The notes beneath the pieces were generated by a model that ran no database searches, was not told the origin of the DNA, and saw only the letters and a list, made by a program, of their open reading frames with translations. Made by a program: the position numbers and the translations under genes. A stretch of 64,000 nucleotides of DNA from Apricaphanius iberus. Its lineage: Eukaryota; Chordata; Actinopteri; Cyprinodontiformes; Aphaniidae. Shown in pieces: positions 35,566 to 47,209 of this stretch. Numbering within the stretch: the first letter of the stretch is position 1; every line of letters begins with the position of its first letter. Where the stretch lies: contig JAPXFQ010001350.1 in NCBI GenBank assembly GCA_028564705.1, positions 970,596-1,034,595 of the forward strand. The letters run 5' to 3'.

Positions 35566-38500
35566 ATGTCTGAAGACTCTTGGGCGTTAGCAGTGGACGT
35601 TCAGGAGGCCACGTCTCCACCGTTCCAGGTTAGTTTTAAATGTCTCATTATGCAGGAACACCTGTTCGTTGCTTGTAAGCAGATTAGCCTTGGTTAGCTT
35701 TCTGAGGCTAACCACCTGCTTGTTAACTGATCGCCTTGGGCGGTGTTTGGACTGTTTCAGTTCTCCAACAAGATCAACAGAGTACGTGGTGCAGTAACCG
35801 TAAAGGAAGATGTAAACGGTAATTTAATATTTTTTAATGTCTTTATTTAAACCCGGACTGTTTAACTGAGCTGTGTTTCCACCTCCAGCCAATACGGTGC
35901 TGAACAAGACCCAAGATGAAGGAAGTGGAGCGGATGGCGACAAGGTTGACCTGGCCGAACAGTCTCTGCTCAACAAATTGATCCGCCGCTCTCTGGTGAA
36001 GAACAGGAACCAAGTTGAGGTCCAGCAGGCGGATCCAAGTTCTCCTCTGTTCTCCGTGAAAACTTTCCAGGAACTCCGACTGTGAGTCCTGAGAGGAAAG
36101 CCTGCTCTCCAATCTCCCGTTTAACTAGCGACATTAGTGAAGCCTAATCCCGACTGTCTCAAATTTTAGGAAACCAGAACTGCTGCAAGGTGTCTTCACC
36201 ATGGGATTCAACAGACCATCCAGGATCCAGGAGAATGCTTTACCTCTGATGCTGGCAGAACCGTGAGTCTCTATTGCGTCTCAGGAAGTTTTATTTGGAA
36301 ACGTTTAGTCCTTCAGCAAGAATGTTGAATTTTAAATGTATGATTCCCAGTAGAAATCCTGTTTGCCTGCCCCATCAACTGACAAAGTTTAATGAGCTTT
36401 TCATGAGATCTGAGATAAGCAAAGTAATAGGAGCACCTTTCCTTGCTTGTTGCAGCTTCCCTCATGTCTGCTGGCTAAAGATGGTAATTTAAGACACATT
36501 TTTAAGACACGATTTCTATAACAATTCTATGAATCGATTCACAAGTTAAAAAATCTGTTTGTTTAACATAGTTTGGCCTTTCTTTAAACCTACAATAGGA
36601 ATTAAAATCCAGACAACCATTTTAGGCTTAGTTCTCAAACTGTTAATACAGTTTTTTTCCTGGTAAACTCTTCCTCAACCAATATTATGTCATTGAATTA
36701 TGGGCATATAATTAAGGTGGCAAAAAAAAAAAAAAAAAACGTTTTTAATTGCACTGACCCATACCTATATCTAACCGGATCGTGAGAATTGATTCTTGAC
36801 ATTTGAATCGACACCCAGCCCTATATATTAGCATGATATGTAAATCAATGTTATAGATAGCATCCCCATTTCTTTTCTGACGTTTTACGTTTACGTTACG
36901 TTTTATAATTTTTGCATCGGTATTTAAAATGCTAGCTTTTCTGTTTTTATTTAAAAAAAACAATTCTATCATGAAAGTCTTTTGTGTTCGTTGGGAATCA
37001 GTTAGGACCTGTCTTTTAAGTTTTAAATGTGTGTTTATGCTAATTGAGTATTTCAGTATTGCAGAAAGGACCATTGATGTTGATATGACAACCTCTTCAT
37101 ATATCCAAATATGTATGGGTAAAGGTTATTGTTTTTCGTGTTTTTGATTCAGCTGTAAATATACATACATCTGCTGCAGTTGTTTTTTTTTATTTAAAAT
37201 TGAGTCTGTTTGAATCTATTTTATTAGGCCTAAATATAATTTCAGTATTTGCTCCCTCGAATTAGCGGTGGGTTCACTTTTTGTATACTCTGTTCCCATC
37301 TAGACGTCAGAATCTGATCGCTCAGTCCCAGTCTGGCACCGGGAAAACTGCAGCTTTCTCTCTGGCCATGCTGAGTCATGTGAACCCTGACAATAACTGG
37401 ACTCAGGTGAGCAGAATTCATCGCGTCCTAAACCTCCAGTGCCTGTTTGTCTCCTTTTTAATAAGAAAAGTCCTGAAAATGTCTTTCAGTGTCTTTGTGT
37501 TGCACCGACTTACGAGCTGGCGCTGCAGATCGGCCAAGTGATCGAACAAATGGGCAAATTTTGTCCGAGTGTGAAACTGGCCTACGCTATCCGAGGGAAC
37601 AGGAGTAAGACCCTGAAGTGACCTTTTTGTTTGGTTTATAGGCTGTGTTGTATCTATATTTATAGAAGCATCATAAATCCCTCATGAAATCAGTCGTGTT
37701 TGTCTAAAGAATTAAATCCTTCATCTAATCAGGGAGCTACATTATCACACACATTATAGAAGGAATGAGAAGATTTTTTATCTTTTAAAATGGGATTATT
37801 ATGCAATCTATCCTTAGGGATTTCATTAATAATTAATCACTATGTGGTCTGCTAAGGGGTAAACAAAGCTACCAACTACTTAAAGAGAGCTGATATTAAG
37901 AATAAATGTTTTGGTTGTAGGGTAGATGAGGTTAAGTGTGTTTGAAAGGTCAGATCTGGGGTGTTTGTCTGAACTTTGTCGTGTTTAGCCAACCATTGGT
38001 TGTGACTGTCGGTGCTTTTCAGTGCAGCGACGCGTCAAGTTGCAGGAGCAGATTGTGATCGGAACACCTGGCACAGTCCTTGACTGGTGCACCAAGTACA
38101 AACTTATTGACCCAAAGAAGATCACAATGTTTGTGTTGGACGAGGCTGATGTGATGATCGCTATGCAGGGCCATCGGGACCAGAGCATCCGAATCCACAG
38201 GTGGGTTCTTTTCTGAGAAATCTGGTGTTGAAAATAACAAAAAAAAACGTGTCTGATCACTGCCTTTACTGTTATTTAGGCTGCTCAACAAAAACTGTCA
38301 GATGCTGCTGTTCTCTGCAACCTTTGAGGACTCTGTGATGAAGTTTGCCGAGCGAGTGATTCCCGAGCCGAATATCATCAGACTGAAACGAGAAGAGGAG
38401 ACGCTGGACACCATCAAACAGTTCTATGTGCTTTGTAGGGAGAAGGAGGACAAGTTCACAGCGCTCTGTAATCTGTACGGCTGCCTGACTATTGCCCAGG

Positions 38501-41500
38501 CAATGATCTTCTGCCATGTAAGTTGACATTTCTTTTTCAAAGACTCTAAATTATTTTCCCAGAGAATGAAAGTTTATTTTATTTTGCACATGAATACTGC
38601 TTGTTCTAGAATTTCTTTTTTGTAGTTAAAGGTAGTTGTCCTGTTTCTCTGGTGCAGCCAAATTGTACACATTGTTGCTAATGTAGACTGATTGGATTTG
38701 CACATAGACTGTATATATAATAGACAAACCCTCGTTGACGTCACCCATATGTTTCTGAAGAGCAAAAATGAAGCCAACTGGGCGGTTCCCACCGCCGCCA
38801 TCGTTTCCGCGTCACTCGCCTCGTCACTCTCAAACTCCAAAAATGGGCAAAGAAGTGGAGCTGAGAGTGGCCCTGTGAGGCTGGGGGCGGAGGGTTAACG
38901 CTCCGACGTAGCTACAAGCTAGTTGGGAGCTAACGTAGGCTGCAGCCGGTTTCAGCCAAAAGACTGCGGTTAAGAGACTTTTCTCCCGTTTTCAACAACA
39001 ATCACTTTAGACCCAGAAACATCTCGAGTAGAGAAAACATATGGATGTAATAAGACCCAAATGGGTCGGGTCAATACGGCCTAAGATTGAGTTATTTCCA
39101 TTACCATCGGTGGAGGGTGAGGACATAGACAGCTTATCTTAACAACACATCCAGCAAAAAGTCACAAATTCGTCTTGAAAACTCAGATCAAAATAAGACT
39201 TTTGACTCACCTCACATCAGACATCCATTAGTTCATGCCTCCAGCTGTGTTCATCACACAAGTACTGATCTAACCAGTGATCATCCAGTCTCTTCTAGAG
39301 TCCAACTCTGTAGTCTTCCAGCCTGATCTAGCCGTCTCCGCTATTGATGTCGCGGCGTCCCGGTCCTGCCGACTTTGCTGCTCCAACTCGCATGTAGAAA
39401 GACATAAAAGCTCCGACCAGAGCAGCATTCCTCTCGGTCACCTGACAGAACACCCCCCGCGCTGGTAAGGCATCAGCCGGTATGAAGCCTCCCCCCAAAG
39501 CAGAAACTTCTTGGATGGTCTGTTACTGTAATCAACACCACAGCAAGCCGTCTTCGTCTAATAATTGCAGATTAACATCCAAAACCGAATAAAAACTGCA
39601 GAGTGATAGTGGAGTTCAGAAACACCAAATGACCGAAGTCTTTACGTTAGTCCCAGGCTGTGAAGAGCTCCGCAAGCAGACTTGGGAGCAAGCTATTAGC
39701 TACAGTTAGCCACCATTAGCCACCAGCGTTAGCCTAGACAGACTTGTCAATCAAAATGACATGCCCCTAATTATTCATAATTTCAAGATTAAATTACAAA
39801 TAAACGGAGAAGTTAGAAAAAAAATTCCCCCCCCTGAACTATCTAACCTAAAATGTTTTTTTGAACCAGGCTGTAAATATGTTTATTTTTGCTGTAAAGT
39901 TGGCCTTTTTAACATGGGACTCAATGGGAAGTTGCCCCCTTTTGGAGCCAGCCCCCAGCGGATGAGGGCTGAACTGCAATTTTTGACACTTCCGGGTTGG
40001 CTTCACATTTCCAAGGGGAGTTTGCCCCTTGGATTTGCAGTATTCAGTGGGAAATGTAGATTAAATTATTTATCCTATTTAAAACAAAGTAAGGCATGTC
40101 CAACTGAAAGATGACAAATGCTGTCAACTTGTCTAGAAAAGTTGGCTTCTTATGTTGTCTGAACCTTTTAAGTAGTTTACTGTTCCGAGCATCTCCTTTA
40201 ACAAGTCATGTAAGGTGAAGGTCAGAGTTTTTCTTTCTTCCTCTTACCCTTAAAGGTACAGTGTCTTATATTTTTACTTGTTTCATTTCAAATGATCTGT
40301 ATCCCGTTCACAAATGTCTCATTTGGCATTATTTCTCACCCAACATATATTCTAAGTATTACTATTAGTTTGAAATTTTTACATTTTTATTTAGCGGTAT
40401 AATGAACCGGTCCACTCTCCATAGTCGTGCACCATCTTGAAATACAGCCGTTTTTTAGGGACATACAGGATATAATGTGTGAGATTTGTGCTTGCATCCA
40501 ATATGTGTTACAGGAGGAATGCATTTATTGATTTCTCAGATAATTATCACATTTTACATGTAATTCCACTAATAATGCAGTAGCCTGCACAAACATTGGG
40601 TGGTTGTATTCTTTTTGTTTACTTCCTTTGAAGCGTCTCGACTCCTTACTCGTCCTCGCTTGAAAACACAGGTGTTGGGGAAGTTGTAGCGGTGGGTAGC
40701 TTGCCCTGATTCTACCACATGTGACACACTTCCACCTCGCTGTCCTCTCCCTCGTCTGTGTCCTCTGCCCTTCTCAACTCACACTGAATTGTCATAGGAT
40801 ACCATAGTCTGATTAGAGGGGGGGAAATACTACAATCTCTACTACCTTTTGTACATCTAAAATGTTAAATAATGAAATAAATTACCTCACATATATATCA
40901 TTTTAAAAATATAAGTGTCTTGTTAATTTAGTTTGGATTGATTACAAATTTGATGGTTGCTTAAATCAGGTTAAACATGCTGAGCGGTTAAAAACATATT
41001 AATAAATAATAATTAGTTAAAGGCTAAGCTAAAAAGGTGAGTCTTGAGTCTGCTCTTAAAAACATGAACGTTCTCTGCGGCCCTGAGATCCTCTGGCAGC
41101 CTGTTCCAGAGGTGAGGGCCATGATAATGGAAAGACGCCTCACCATGAGTCCGTGTCCTGACTTTGGGGATGACAAGGAGACGGCTGCCAGAGGAGCGCA
41201 GAGACCGCGAGGGTTCATACGGTAAAAACATTTCTGACATATAAGAAGGCCCAAGACCATTAAGACACTTAAAAACCATTAAAAGAACCTTAAAATCGAT
41301 CCTAAAACATACGGGGAGCCAATGCAGTGATTCTAAGACCGGTGTAAAGGCAGCGCTTAGATCCAGTAGAACCAAGACTGTCACCTTTTTAGCATCATAG
41401 CTTAATCTAAAATCATTTAAAATCTTTAAAAGTGCCGTCTCTGTGCTGTGGTTCATCCTAAAACCAGACTGAAATTTCTCTAGGACATTATGAGCGTTAA

Positions 41501-44500
41501 TAAAATCATTAAGTTGAATAAAAACAAGTTTTTCTAAAACTTTGCTTAAAAATGGTAAGTTAGATACCGGTCGGTAGTTGTTTAAATCATTAAAATCTAA
41601 ATTGCTCTTCTTCAGCAGGGGCCTCACTACCGCCGCTTTAAAGGCAGCAGGAAAAACACCCGTCTGAAGAGAGCAATTCCTAAAGTTTAAAATCTCATCT
41701 TTAAAAGAACCATAAAATTGCTTTAAAAACCTGGTGGGAATCGGGTCCAAAGCGCTTGTGGTGGGCCTCACTGAGGAGAAAACTTTATCAAGGATCCCAG
41801 CTTCTACCAGGACAAAACTGTCCAATGTTTCCTCTGGTGAAGGTACAGGAGGGAACTTTTTAAAAACTTAAAGAAAACCTGCAGCCACTTCAGGGGTTAG
41901 ATGATGCTTCCTGGCAGTTCTCACAGAGGTCTCTGATTGGATAAAACTGGTGATATTAAAAAACACACAGTAGTGGTCAGAGACGGCCAAGTCAACAACA
42001 GAGGACGCACTGGCGGACAGGCCATACGTGATGACCAAGTCCAGAGTGTGTCCTCTGTTGTGAGTCGGCTGCACGACATGTTGGCTAAAATCCATATAAT
42101 TTAAAATATTTTAAAAATCTGTTGATAAAGGATCTAAAAGGTTATCTATATGTAGATTAAAATCACCAGCTAAAATTATCCTCTCATAAGAGTTGTGTAA
42201 AATTGATAAAAACTCTGAAAATTCTGGAATAAAAAGTGCATTCCTTTTTCGGAGGCCTATAAACTGTGACACATAAAATCTGAGGAGTGCTAAAAACAGA
42301 GGCAGTGTATTCAAACGTGGTAAAATTATTAAATAAAACAGGTTTGGCGGAAAGAGTTGCTGAACTAATAAAAGCAGTTCCGCCTCCCCTCTGGCTACTT
42401 CTCGTAGAATAAGAAAAGGTATAATTACCGTATTTTCTGGGCTATTAGCCGCTCCCCTATATTAGCCGCACCTGCGCTTTTTAAAAAAAAAAAGATAATT
42501 ACAAAACACATAGGCCGCACCTTTCCATAGGCCGCAGAATTAATAAGTGCCTTTTAAGGCGACAGCAACTTTGCTGGTTAAAACAGAACAGAACCAATAG
42601 AAAATAAAATAACCATTTACTTAACTTCATTTCTCCTGCGCCACTTTAATCCTCTTCGCTGAAACACATGAAGTCGTCCTCTTCGGTGTCGGAGTTGAAC
42701 AATCTCATCAGCGCTTCGTCACATCTGTCCCCGTCTGCCTCGCTCTCTGTGTCACTTTCATCCTCCGGTAAAGTTGGCTCCGAAGTTGCGGCGCTCTCAC
42801 GCAGCAGTCCTGCCTTTCTGAACCCGTTGGTGATGGTGGATTCTTTCACAGCCCTCCACGCTGTTAGGATCCACTGACATCAGAAAAGGATGCTTTTCGC
42901 ATGCGCCCGGTTTTTGTGAATGACTTCTCCCCGCTTGTCATCCAAGTCTCCCACTCAACCCGGAGTGCTGCTTTAAATGCCCGGTTCACGCTGATGTCAA
43001 GTGGCTGCAAATATTTTGTTGTACCTCCAGGAATCACAGTTGGAATTGAGTTTGTTTTCTTGATTGCATCTTTGACAGAATCTGTGATGTGGGCCCTCAT
43101 ACTGTCCAAAACAAGCAGTGCTTTTTTCCGGTGAAAAAATCCTCCCAGGCGCTTGCTGTAACACTCTGTTAACCATTCCTTCATCAGCCCTTCCATCATC
43201 CACCCTTTGGCGTTAACTTTGACCACAATGCCTCTCGGTAGTTGTTCTTTAGGCATAGTTATGCGCTTAAAAATCACCATAGGTGGAAGTTTTTGTCCGG
43301 AAGCCGTGCATGCCAACACACAGGTGAAGTGCGTCCTCTCGTGGCCTGTTGTTTTCAACAACACAGAGGATGCGCCAGTCTTGTTAACGGTCCTGGTCAG
43401 AGGCAGATCAAATGTCAGAGGCACTTCATCCATGTTTATGATCTCGTCTGGTCCAATGGAGTGCTCTTTTATTTTGCTTTCAACGAAAGTGCGGAAGTTG
43501 TTAATCTTTTCCTGATAGTCAGGGGGGAGTTGCTGGCACAGAGTGGTCCGTGCCCTGATCGACAGGTGTTTACGTCTCATAAATCTAAAACACCATGACG
43601 GCCCTGCTTTGAAATCTTCAATATTCATTTCGCGCGCTATTGTTTTAGCTTTGAGTCGGATCTGAACAGTGGACACACCTCTGCCGCCTGCTCTCTGTAC
43701 ATTCACCCAGTCCTCCAGGACATTTTCGAGTTCAGGCCACCTGCTTTTATGTCCTCTAAAAGCTTTCCGTGACTTTTGGCATTTCATGAGCTCTTCCCGC
43801 TGTATTCTCCAGCGGCGCACCATACATTCATTGATGCCAAGCTTCCGCGCAGCCGCGCGGTTTCCGTACTGTATAGCAAGATCGATGGCCTTCAGCTTAA
43901 AACTTGCATCATACGAACTTCTTCGTGTGGGTTCCATAATGAAGAGGCAAAAGTTTGAAAATAATTACGGAAATAGATGGTAATTTTTTTCCGTCCGTGT
44001 TCTATCTGCTAGCTAAAGAAAAAAGTAACGTATGCTTCTTTGCTTTATTTTTCTTTAGATTTGATTCTACTTCCGGTTAGCGCACCCCTAGCGGAGGAAG
44101 AAAGAACCACAGAATAGCCGCTCCTCTATTTAAGCCGCATGGTTCAAAATATATGAAATAAGTAGCGGCTAATAGCCCGGAAAATACGGTAGGTGGAGAG
44201 GCCTCTGTAAGAACAGCAGGGGCATCTGCACTCAGCCATGTCTCCTTTAAAAATAAACACTGAAGGTTATTATCTAAAATCAAGTCATTTATTATAAAAG
44301 TTTTATTCAGCAGAGAGCGAACATTTAAAAGAGCCATATTAATAGTGGTTGGTGATGGAGTGACTGTATGACTTACTGTAGGTGGGATTTTTAGTAACTG
44401 TTTAAGATTATTTGGGTTGCATTTTCTTAGTTTATGATTATTTCTTCGCTCTCTGCTGACAATAACAGGTATGAATGAAGTAGGGTAAGGTCCAAGTCCG

Positions 44501-46670
44501 ATATGTGAGTTACTGTTAAAATCAGGATTGAGTTCATAGGAACAAGGACCAGCTGCACATCAGGATGTTGTGGATGGGGCAGAGAGGACAGGAGCAGCTG
44601 GAGCCGGTGCAGGGGACAGGGGTGGGCGAGGGTATGCCAGGCTTAATGCCAGCATGCGGGTACCTTGTCTGTTAAGATGTAGTCCATCTGCCCCAAATAA
44701 TTGACTCCTACCCCAGAAAATGTTAAAATTGTCTATAAAACCAATGTTGTGCATCACGGTAACAGAGGAAAGCCAAGTGTTGAGAGAGAGTAACCTGCTG
44801 AAGCGATTTATTCCTCTGCTGATGGTTGGAGTGGGGCCAGAAATAAAAACAGATAGGGGCTTGTCTTTTAAAAGATTAAAAAGATGAATAAAATCCTGCT
44901 TTAAAAGCTCAGACTGCTGTTTACGGATGTCAGTGGTTCCAGCATGAATTATAACTTTACTCACAGTAGGGTAACGTTGGATGGAGTCCAGAGTCTGTTC
45001 AGATGTATCCTTTACTGTAGCTCCAGGAAAACAAAGGGTGACAGCTCCTCTCATCCTAACATGCCGGATAATAGAATCTCCAATGATGAGTGCTGGGTGG
45101 ATGGTGTGCAGGCTGCTGGGCAAAAGACCTCTCGTTATCCAGGACCTGCTGGATGTTGGGCAGCTTGGCTTCCACAGGAGTGCAGCGGTGTTTAGAGGGC
45201 GCTGAGGGCTCGTTCTGTGGATCCGGGGTCTAGTGAAGCACTCCTCGGCAGGTCCAGGCTGTAGTCCTGGGTTTGGCGCGACGTGGGTGGCTACCGGAGT
45301 CCGACTGCTGCTCTGGCTGCTGGGAGGGGATGGGCGGCGGAGCTGCTGGTCTTTGGCGCGGTCGGAAGGACGGTCAGAGGAGGGAAGTCGTCCCCCAGGG
45401 CACCGAAGCGGTTCGACAGCGGAAGGCCGGGTGGAGGAGAACGGTGAAAGCCGCTCAGGGCGCCCCCACTGCGACCAGGCCCGACTGTCAATCCACGCAC
45501 CCTGGGGCACCGGAGTGGAGCTCAGGGGGGCTTTTGGCTTAGCCCCCTGCTGGATCCAGCACTCCTCCTCTGCCTTAGATGTTGTACCTCCGCCGGTGTT
45601 CGTCTGTCCAAGCCCGCCTGGAGACCCAGCGATGGATTCCCCCTCCGCAGCTTCACCGGGCTGGCAGGGGATTGTGTCGGCCATCTGGGCGCTGGTGGCA
45701 GCAGCGAAAGTTCGGCCAAAGATGATGTCCACGTCGCGCTCGTGGTCCTGGATCAGGTGTAAATTAGAGATCCTCTGCTCCAGTTCCTGGATTTTCTTGG
45801 TTAGCCTGGTTAAAAACGGTTAAAGCTAGTCAAAAGAAATGATTTAAAATCGAAAAACAAACAGTTAAAAAAGAATTTAAAACTAGTTAAAACAGTGTTA
45901 ACGAGCCGGAGTTAGCAGGAGGCCAAATACGGGTTTGATACATCGATCACAAATTAGATTTGATTAACTGATGCCATATTTGGCATGTAACCAAACAAAG
46001 TTCTGTTTGTAAAAGATATTAAAGGAATGTCCTGATTTTAATTGTTGTGAATTTCCTTTATCGTGCTGATTCAATTTAACAGACTCGGAGGATGGCTGCC
46101 TGGCTGGCTTCAAGCCTGATTGAAGAGGGCCACCAGGTGGCGCTGCTGAGCGGAGAAATGACAGTGGAGCAGAGAGCTGCCATCATCGAACGCTTCAGAA
46201 ACGGCAACGAGAAAGTGCTGGTGACCACGAATGTGTGCTCCAGAGGTAAGTAGACGTGTAATTAAAACATTACTGCTAAGAAGTGAATATAATAACCTTC
46301 ACGCACGTTTCTCCCTGCTTGCAGGTATCGATGTGGAGCAGGTGTCTCTTGTGGTCAATTTTGACCTCCCGGTGGATTTGGAAGGGAATGCCGACAACGA
46401 GACATACCTGCACAGGATTGGCCGTACAGGGCGCTTCGGCAGAAGAGGGTTTGCCGTCAACATGGTGGACAGCAAAAAGAGCATGGAAATTATTAAGCAA
46501 ATTGAAATGCATTTCAGTGAGTTGTTTTTTTTGTTTCTTTGTTTTGGTTAACTTTTCAGAATGATAAAATGCATATAATCGGATCCTTATTTGTTTTTCC
46601 TCTCCCAGATAGGAAAATCACAAAACTTGATACCAGCAATCTCGAGGAAATGGAGAAAATGACAATCTAA
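35566..46670 (+). CDS. ddx19: DEAD-box RNA helicase DDX19 (nuclear mRNA export), complete
   Basis: ATP-dependent RNA remodeller that acts at the cytoplasmic face of the nuclear pore (with Gle1 and Nup214) to strip export factors from mRNA. Eleven coding exons: 35566-35628, 35761-35818, 35889-36081, 36170-36262, 37304-37406, 37490-37604, 38023-38200, 38280-38517, 46083-46245, 46325-46516, 46609-46670; all GT-AG with consistent phases, giving 485 residues (family about 480). Motifs in order: Q motif F118-Q125, Walker [11 protein letters not shown] 142-151, PTYELA 176-181, TPGTV 223-227, DEAD 248-251, SAT 280-282, SRGID 400-404, HRIGRTGR 431-438. The N-terminus [10 protein letters not shown] is DDX19-like, but some blocks ([20 protein letters not shown]) also fit its paralogue DDX25, so the exact orthologue needs a tree. 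Intron 8 is 7.6 kb and full of transposons; the other introns are short. A polyadenylation signal follows at 47166. Confidence 0.93.
36525..36822. repeat. Dispersed hAT-like non-autonomous element, copy 1
   Basis: Shares with 60068-60474 the blocks ATTTTAGGCTTAGTTCTC / CCTGGTAAACTC, GTCATTGAATTATGGGCATA, TGCACTGACCCATACC and the end GACATTTGAATCGACACCC. The end AGCCCTA resembles hAT-type ends seen in fishes. It lies in ddx19 intron 4 and has no coding capacity. Confidence 0.6.
38695..40040. mobile_element. Non-autonomous DNA element with GC-rich body
   Basis: The left end (AGACTGTATATATAATAGAC, then GACGTCACCCATATG and TTTCTGAAGAGC) and the right part (ACTCAATGGGAAGTTGCCCC, TTGGAGCCAGCCCCC, CTTCCGGGTTGGCTTCACAT) are blocks of an abundant teleost repeat that I recognise, here about 1.3 kb. 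The body is GC-richer than its surroundings and has no long frame of known family. It lies in ddx19 intron 8. The superfamily is not determined. Confidence 0.5.
42426..44191 (-). mobile_element. pogo-like (Tc1/mariner superfamily) transposon nested in the LINE
   Basis: The element is bounded by TA at 42426-42427 and 44190-44191, with terminal inverted repeats that share ACCGTATTTTC and GGGCTATTAGCCGCT and differ at one base between them. Length is 1,766 bp and it encodes one nearly complete DDE transposase. The TA duplication and the fact that the LINE endonuclease sequence continues on both sides show that it jumped into the LINE after that had inserted. The minimal divergence between its ends suggests a relatively young insertion. 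Confidence 0.93.
42646..43937 (-). pseudogene. pogo-like DDE transposase with a single frameshift
   Basis: The ATG at 43937 begins [10 protein letters not shown]. Residues about 8-50 form a Brinker-type helix-turn-helix ([20 protein letters not shown]), followed by a CENP-B-like DNA-binding region (about 65-135, [18 protein letters not shown]) and a DDE_1 catalytic core. The triad D170 (INMDE), D278 (LLVLDSM) and D314 (YLQPLD) is complete with 35 residues between the last two. Near 42876-42880 one base is missing: the frame runs into GS-stop, while the next frame continues with the family's tail ([19 protein letters not shown]) and an acidic C-terminus ending CFSEED at 42649. With that one lesion the predicted protein would be about 450 residues; no other stop is present. 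Confidence 0.88.
44560..45820 (-). CDS. LINE ORF1 with coiled coil and SGNH/esterase-like domain
   Basis: The frame is open from about 45820 (no clear ATG; the upstream part starts after a stop) to the stop at 44560. It begins with a leucine-zipper-like stretch ([15 protein letters not shown]), then a proline/serine-rich region of about 200 residues, then an SGNH-hydrolase-like domain: [13 protein letters not shown] (block I GDS), [11 protein letters not shown] (block III, where GTND is usual, here GTTD), [13 protein letters not shown] and [15 protein letters not shown] (block V D and H). Esterase-type ORF1 proteins are known from CR1/L2 LINEs. No stop or shift interrupts it, unlike ORF2 of the same copy. 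Confidence 0.82.
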
Positions 46671-47165
46671 AGTTCTGCTGCTTTCCGTATGCAGTTGATA
46701 ACGTTCAACATGTTATCGCTTGGTTTTGTTTTCTATGAGAGACTGTTTCCATTATTTTTCTTTTTTTTTGTTCAGATTTTCTTCAATAGCTGAGTTTACC
46801 ACAAAGCTTTAGGATGAGATTGCTCCACCACCACTGGCTGTTAAAGGATGCATGTTGATGTTTGCAGTGTTTTTGGATATATTAAGTAAAATGTCAGTGT
46901 TATATTTGTCTATGTGTGTCTGGTGTATATGGTTTTTGCATGACATGTTTGGAGTAAAGTAGTTTGACATTGAAAGACTCATGATTTTTGAGGTTTAAAA
47001 AAAAACTTTTTCAGCCTAGTGGAACTTCAGTATCAGTTTGATAATCTATTTGATTGTTGCTTTAAGCAACAACAACAAAATCTCCTCTTCTGCCTGCTTC
47101 CTGTATTCAGTCATGTCGAGCCTGTATTAAGTACAACAATGCTTCTCCTTTCTCCACTTTGTTTT

Positions 47166-47171
47166 AATAAA
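47166..47171 (+). terminator. Polyadenylation signal of ddx19
   Basis: AATAAA about 500 bp after the ddx19 stop codon, followed by a T-rich stretch (ATTTTCAG...TTTTTGT). It is the first canonical hexamer on the plus strand after the stop that I found. Confidence 0.5.
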
Positions 47172-47209
47172 ATTTTCAGCGTCTAAAGTTCACTAAGGAT
47201 GTCATCTTT

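Larger units (their letters stand above)
41013..44337 (-). pseudogene. LINE ORF2 (endonuclease / reverse transcriptase), interrupted
   Basis: The endonuclease start is at 44337 ([13 protein letters not shown], then [11 protein letters not shown]). After the nested transposon it resumes at 42420 and continues with ILAGDFNLH near 42180 and [11 protein letters not shown] and VSDHYCVFF near 42040-41960. The reverse transcriptase block 41825-41013 has [46 protein letters not shown] and [11 protein letters not shown]. It then jumps directly to [19 protein letters not shown], so the segment that should hold the YxDD catalytic motif is deleted in frame. It cannot mobilise itself. Confidence 0.88.
40990..45900 (-). 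mobile_element. L2/CR1-type LINE, both ORFs recognisable, broken and interrupted
   Basis: On the minus strand, right to left: a coiled-coil plus SGNH-type ORF1 (about 45820-44560), a spacer, and ORF2 with an endonuclease (from 44337) and reverse transcriptase (to 41013). ORF2 is split by the pogo-like transposon at 42426-44191 and has an internal deletion removing the catalytic core of the reverse transcriptase. It inserted antisense into ddx19 intron 8, which explains the length of that intron. Exact 5' and 3' ends are uncertain by about 100 bp. Confidence 0.85.

Noticed and set aside
43207..43983. Plus-strand frames of 102-118 codons opposite the pogo-like transposase
   Set aside because: Antisense shadows of the transposase; no independent start context or similarity.
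44944..45823. Plus-strand frame of 196 codons opposite the LINE
   Set aside because: It is antisense to the proline-rich part of LINE ORF1 and its composition mirrors that region.
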